Assembly: GCF_900199705.1 (NCBI RefSeq)
Contig: NZ_LT904908.1
Coordinates: 1,597,452-1,661,451, forward strand
Direction of reading: 5' to 3'
From: Collinsella provencensis
Lineage (GTDB): Bacteria; Actinomycetota; Coriobacteriia; Coriobacteriales; Coriobacteriaceae
DNA: 64,000 nucleotides
Below are positions 61,000 to 64,000 of this stretch, piece by piece. The notes below the pieces were generated by a model. That model searched no databases. It saw only the letters and a list, made by a program, of their open reading frames with translations, and was not told where the DNA came from. How positions within the stretch are numbered: the stretch's first letter is position 1; each line of letters begins with the position of its first letter. The translations under genes and the position numbers were made by a program.

Positions 61000-61986
61000 A
61001 TGAAGAAACAACTCAAAACCATGGGGGCGGCCCTGACAGCGGGCATGCTCGCGCTTGCACTCGCCGCGTGCGGCGGCAACGGCACGGATGCTCCGAAGGG
61101 GTCTGCTCAGACGGGCAGCGGCTCCTATAAGATCGGCGTTATCCAGCTCACCGAGCACCCGGCGCTCGATGCGGCCAACAAGGGCTTTGTCCAGGCGATT
61201 GAGGACTCCGGTCTCGACGTTGAGATCGATCAGCAGAACGCGCAGAACGATCAGTCCGCATGCCAGACGATCGCGTCCAAGTTCGTAGGCGACAACGATG
61301 ACCTCATCTTCGCCATCGCGACTCCCGCTGCCCAGGCTGCTGCCGGCACCACGACTGACATCCCCATCGTGGGTACCGCCATCACCGACTTTGCGGAGTC
61401 CGGTCTTGTGGCGAGCAACGACAAGCCCGGCAACAACGTGACGGGCACCTCCGACCTCACCCCGGTGGCGCAGCAGATTGAGATGCTGCACAAGGTTCTG
61501 CCCGATGCCAAGACGGTCGGCCTGCTGTACGCTTCCAACGAGTCTAACTCCGAAATCCAGATCAAGATGGCCGAGGAAGCCCTCGATGAGCTGGGAATCG
61601 CGCACGAGCGTTACACCGTTTCCAGCACGAACGAAATTCAGTCTGTCGTCGAGTCTGCCGTGGGCAAAGTCGACGCAATCTATTCGCCCACCGACAACAC
61701 CATCGCTCAGGGCGCCGCTCAGGTTGGTCAGATCTGCCTTGAGGCCAAGATCCCCTTCATCACGGGCGAGGAGAACATGTGCATGGCCGGCGGTCTGTTC
61801 ACCCTCTCCATCAACTACGAGGACCTGGGCTACCGCGCAGGCGAGATGGCTGTGAAGATTCTCAAGGGCGAGGCAACGCCTGCCGATATGGCAATTGAGC
61901 AGCTCCCTGCCGAGGACCTTGTCGTGGTGAAGAACGAAGAGGTTGCTGAGGCTTTGGGTATCGACCTTTCCGTGCTCGACGAGTAA
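61000..61986 (+). CDS. ABC transporter substrate-binding lipoprotein, TrpX-like
   Basis: A 328-residue lipoprotein: signal peptide ending LALALAAC (lipobox) and then a two-lobe periplasmic-binding fold of the ABC_sub_bind family: YKIGVIQLTEHPALDAANKG, FAIATPAAQAAAGTTTDIP, GLLYASNESNSEIQIKMAEE, and PFITGEENMCMAGGLFTLSINYEDLGY. Members serve tryptophan/tyrosine uptake (TrpXYZ) or other small molecules. First gene of a three-gene operon. ATG 61000 is behind AAAGGCAGG. Confidence 0.9.
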   Translation: MKKQLKTMGAALTAGMLALALAACGGNGTDAPKGSAQTGSGSYKIGVIQLTEHPALDAANKGFVQAIEDSGLDVEIDQQNAQNDQSACQTIASKFVGDNDDLIFAIATPAAQAAAGTTTDIPIVGTAITDFAESGLVASNDKPGNNVTGTSDLTPVAQQIEMLHKVLPDAKTVGLLYASNESNSEIQIKMAEEALDELGIAHERYTVSSTNEIQSVVESAVGKVDAIYSPTDNTIAQGAAQVGQICLEAKIPFITGEENMCMAGGLFTLSINYEDLGYRAGEMAVKILKGEATPADMAIEQLPAEDLVVVKNEEVAEALGIDLSVLDE

Positions 61987-62080
61987 GATAGGCGTTCGCA
62001 TATTTGGTTTTTGGCACCTCGGTAAGGCGCATGCGCTTGCCGAGGTGCTTTGCGCGCTCATGTTTTAGGAGGTAGATGGC

Positions 62081-63001
62081 ATGGATATCGCTTTTATGGG
62101 TGCCGTGTCCCAGGGTGTGCTCTGGGGCATTATGGTGCTCGGCGTGTTCGTCACCTACAAGTTGCTCGACATCGCCGACCTCACTGTGGACGGCAGCTTT
62201 GCCTTGGGTGGCTGCGTGTGTGCAGTTGCCATTTTGAGCGGCTGCGACCCCATTGTGGCGGTTCTTGCCGCAACGGCGGCGGGCGCTCTGGCGGGCGCAG
62301 TCACCGGCTTGCTGCATACGCTGTTTGAGATTCCCGCCATTCTCGCGGGCATCCTCACGCAGATTTCTCTGTGGTCCATCAACCTGCGCATCATGGGCAA
62401 GTCCAACACACCGCTGCTCACGAGTCCCACGGTGTTCTCGCGCGCATCCGAACTCACGGGCCTGCCGCAGAGCTCGATTGCCATTATCGTGGGCGTGGTC
62501 GTTGCGATTATCGTGGTCGTTGTGATGTACTGGTTCTTTGGTACCGAGATCGGCTCCGCCCTGCGTGCAACCGGCAGCAATGAGCACATGATTCGCGCGC
62601 TAGGTGTGTCCACGGCAAAAACCAAGGTCATCGCCCTTACGCTCTCGAATGCGCTGGTGGGCCTCTCGGGTGGCCTGATTTGCCAGAGCCAAAAGTACGC
62701 TGACATCGGCATGGGTACGGGCGCCATCGTCATCGGCCTTGCGGCCATCGTCATCGGCGAGGTGCTCGGTCGTCTGACGCCGGGCAAGCTCACGGGATTC
62801 AAGAGCCGCCTCATTTCCGCTGTGGTCGGCTCTGTGGTGTACTTCCTCATCCGCGCAATCGTGCTGCAGATGGGTATGGACGCCAACGACATGAAGCTGC
62901 TTTCGGCCATTATCGTGGCGATTGCCCTGTGTGTGCCCGTTGTGTGGGAGAAGTACCAGCAACGATCGAGTTACTCGAAGGGCGGTGAGGCGAATGCTTA
63001 A
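62081..63001 (+). CDS. ABC transporter permease, TrpY-like
   Basis: A 306-residue membrane permease of the BPD_transp_2 type (branched-chain amino acid/TrpXYZ class). About nine helices are visible, starting MDIAFMGAVSQGVLWGIMVLG. The segment GSALRATGSNEHMIRALGVST is the cytosolic loop contacting the ATPase. The last codons overlap the ATPase gene start by 8 bp, implying coupling. Confidence 0.9.
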   Translation: MDIAFMGAVSQGVLWGIMVLGVFVTYKLLDIADLTVDGSFALGGCVCAVAILSGCDPIVAVLAATAAGALAGAVTGLLHTLFEIPAILAGILTQISLWSINLRIMGKSNTPLLTSPTVFSRASELTGLPQSSIAIIVGVVVAIIVVVVMYWFFGTEIGSALRATGSNEHMIRALGVSTAKTKVIALTLSNALVGLSGGLICQSQKYADIGMGTGAIVIGLAAIVIGEVLGRLTPGKLTGFKSRLISAVVGSVVYFLIRAIVLQMGMDANDMKLLSAIIVAIALCVPVVWEKYQQRSSYSKGGEANA

Positions 63002-63788
63002 GCTCACGTGTGTTAAGAAGACCTTCAACAAAGGCACCGTAACCGAGAAGTGCGCGCTTACCGGCGTCGACCTCACGCTTGAGGATGGCGACTTCGTTAC
63101 CATCATCGGTGGTAACGGTGCAGGTAAATCCACATTGCTCAACATGATTGCGGGCGTATATCCGCTGGATTCCGGTACGGTGGAGCTCGATGGTCACGAC
63201 ATTTCGCGTCTGTCTGAGCCCAAACGTGCCATGTATCTTGGTCGCGTGTTCCAGGACCCCATGCGCGGTACTGCCGCTGATATGCAGATCGAGGAGAACC
63301 TTGCTCTCGCTCGTCGTCGTGGACAGCATCGCGGTCTTGCCTGGGGTATCACCAAGCAGGAACGCGAGGAGTATCCGGCGCTGCTCGCCAAGCTCGGCCT
63401 TGGCCTCGAGACGCGCATGTCCGCCAAGGTGGGCTTGCTGTCCGGTGGCCAGCGTCAGGCGCTCACGCTGCTTATGGCGACCCTTACCAATCCTAAGCTT
63501 TTGCTGCTTGACGAGCATACGGCGGCGCTTGACCCCAAAACGGCTGCCAAGGTGCTTGAACTCACCGAGCAGATCGTGGCGGAGCGCAACCTCACCACGC
63601 TCATGGTGACCCATAACATGAACGATGCCATTCGCCTGGGCAATCGTCTGATCATGATGCACGAGGGCAACATCATCTACGATGTGCGTGGCGAGGAGAA
63701 GAAGGCCCTTACCGTTCCCGACCTGCTTCAGAAGTTCGAGGAGGTCTCCGGCGGCGAGTTGGCAAACGACCGCATGCTGCTGAGCTAG
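62994..63788 (+). CDS. ABC transporter ATPase, TrpZ-like
   Basis: A 264-residue ATPase started at ATG 62994, overlapping the permease end. Walker A is GGNGAGKST (about residues 39-47), the signature is LSGGQRQAL, Walker B LLLLDEHTAALD and the H-loop His is in VTHNMND. It powers the operon's substrate-binding protein and permease. Third and last gene; terminator follows. Confidence 0.95.
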   Translation: MLKLTCVKKTFNKGTVTEKCALTGVDLTLEDGDFVTIIGGNGAGKSTLLNMIAGVYPLDSGTVELDGHDISRLSEPKRAMYLGRVFQDPMRGTAADMQIEENLALARRRGQHRGLAWGITKQEREEYPALLAKLGLGLETRMSAKVGLLSGGQRQALTLLMATLTNPKLLLLDEHTAALDPKTAAKVLELTEQIVAERNLTTLMVTHNMNDAIRLGNRLIMMHEGNIIYDVRGEEKKALTVPDLLQKFEEVSGGELANDRMLLS

Positions 63789-63822
63789 TTCGGCTGCCCT
63801 TCTGGCTGTATTGAAAACAACG

Positions 63823-63861
63823 AAACCCGCTGTGACCTGAAAGGTTGCGGCGGGTTTTCTT
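63823..63861 (+). terminator. Terminator after the ABC transporter operon
   Basis: AAACCCGC and GCGGGTTT pair with an extended inner stem (GACC/GGTT), followed by TTCTTT. Confidence 0.85.
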
Positions 63862-63934
63862 TATGAGATACGGCTGTCGTTCCTGGACAAAAGGTGGGTA
63901 GAATCTGCTTAGTATCGGATGAATGGAGCGTGAT

Positions 63935-64000
63935 ATGAAGCTCATTTTGAGGCCTAAGCCCACCAGTGTATACAGCGAAGTTGAGGTTGCGACGCCGGAA
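63935..64000 (+). CDS. Partial gene at the right edge
   Basis: A frame of 22 codons opens at ATG 63935 behind TGGAGCG and is still open at the end of the window. It reads MKLILRPKPTSVYSEVEVAT. Too short to assign; no family recognised. Confidence 0.45.
   Translation, partial: MKLILRPKPTSVYSEVEVATPE

Overview
The window looks like a chromosomal segment of an anaerobic, high-GC, Gram-positive actinobacterium, most likely a Coriobacteriia member close to Collinsella or Olsenella. This is inferred from GC-rich codon use, rubrerythrin and FeoAB without visible aerobic metabolism, mannose-type PTS genes, an Ltp-type surface protein and the protein sequences themselves. No 16S gene is present to prove it.

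Layout. 1-4100: a small XRE regulator, then a str-type operon rpsL-rpsG-fusA-rpsJ. 4100-8000: iron-dependent alcohol dehydrogenase, tRNA-Pro, a CDF metal exporter and a histidine phosphatase. 8580-14240: most of the S10/spc operon (rplC to rplX), detached from rpsJ and ending abruptly at rplX. 14480-18480: a D-2-hydroxyacid dehydrogenase, a Gfo/Idh/MocA oxidoreductase and an AT-richer DUF4143 ATPase. 18480-27650: U32 peptidase, ispF, cysS, an LtaS-like sulfatase, rlmB and a YacP-type NYN protein. 27650-28220: repeats and a scarred tRNA-Thr locus. 28650-33090: tRNA-Tyr/Thr/Met, tuf, rpmG, tRNA-Trp, secE, nusG, rplK and rplA. 33320-41020: an RGG-repeat winged-helix protein, an XRE-aminotransferase fusion, rubrerythrin, a nicotinamidase-like hydrolase, a HIRAN protein, a DUF2130 protein and a stand-alone GMP synthase ATPPase. 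41370-45860: an RpiR regulator and a mannose-family PTS operon with fused IIC-IID plus a BtpA/SgcQ protein. 46020-54770: a DUF3825 protein, a secreted nuclease lipoprotein, MGMT, an FxLYD protein, an HTH/Ser-Thr-kinase pair and FeoA-FeoB. 55370-56710: rplJ-rplL with an L10 leader. 56890-63790: an Ltp-domain surface protein, a long repeat-rich gap, asnS and a TrpXYZ-like ABC transporter. A partial gene starts at the right edge.

Most of the coding content is housekeeping translation machinery. The unusual material is mainly between the genes. The strongest candidate for something undescribed is a family of about 110-nt nested hairpins with five full copies (8211-8319, 16725-16833, 16877-16995, 21757-21859, 21989-22094). 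Their core is conserved, but the outer stem differs completely in sequence from copy to copy while staying self-complementary. Two loci carry one copy of each subtype in opposite orientation. Other points of interest are a natural Arg at ribosomal protein S12 position 88 (the classical streptomycin-resistance position), an XRE-HTH/AlaA-like aminotransferase fusion with its own operators, an RGG-box winged-helix protein, a 97-bp duplication of a tRNA 3' end, and a 535-bp inverted composite repeat upstream of asnS.
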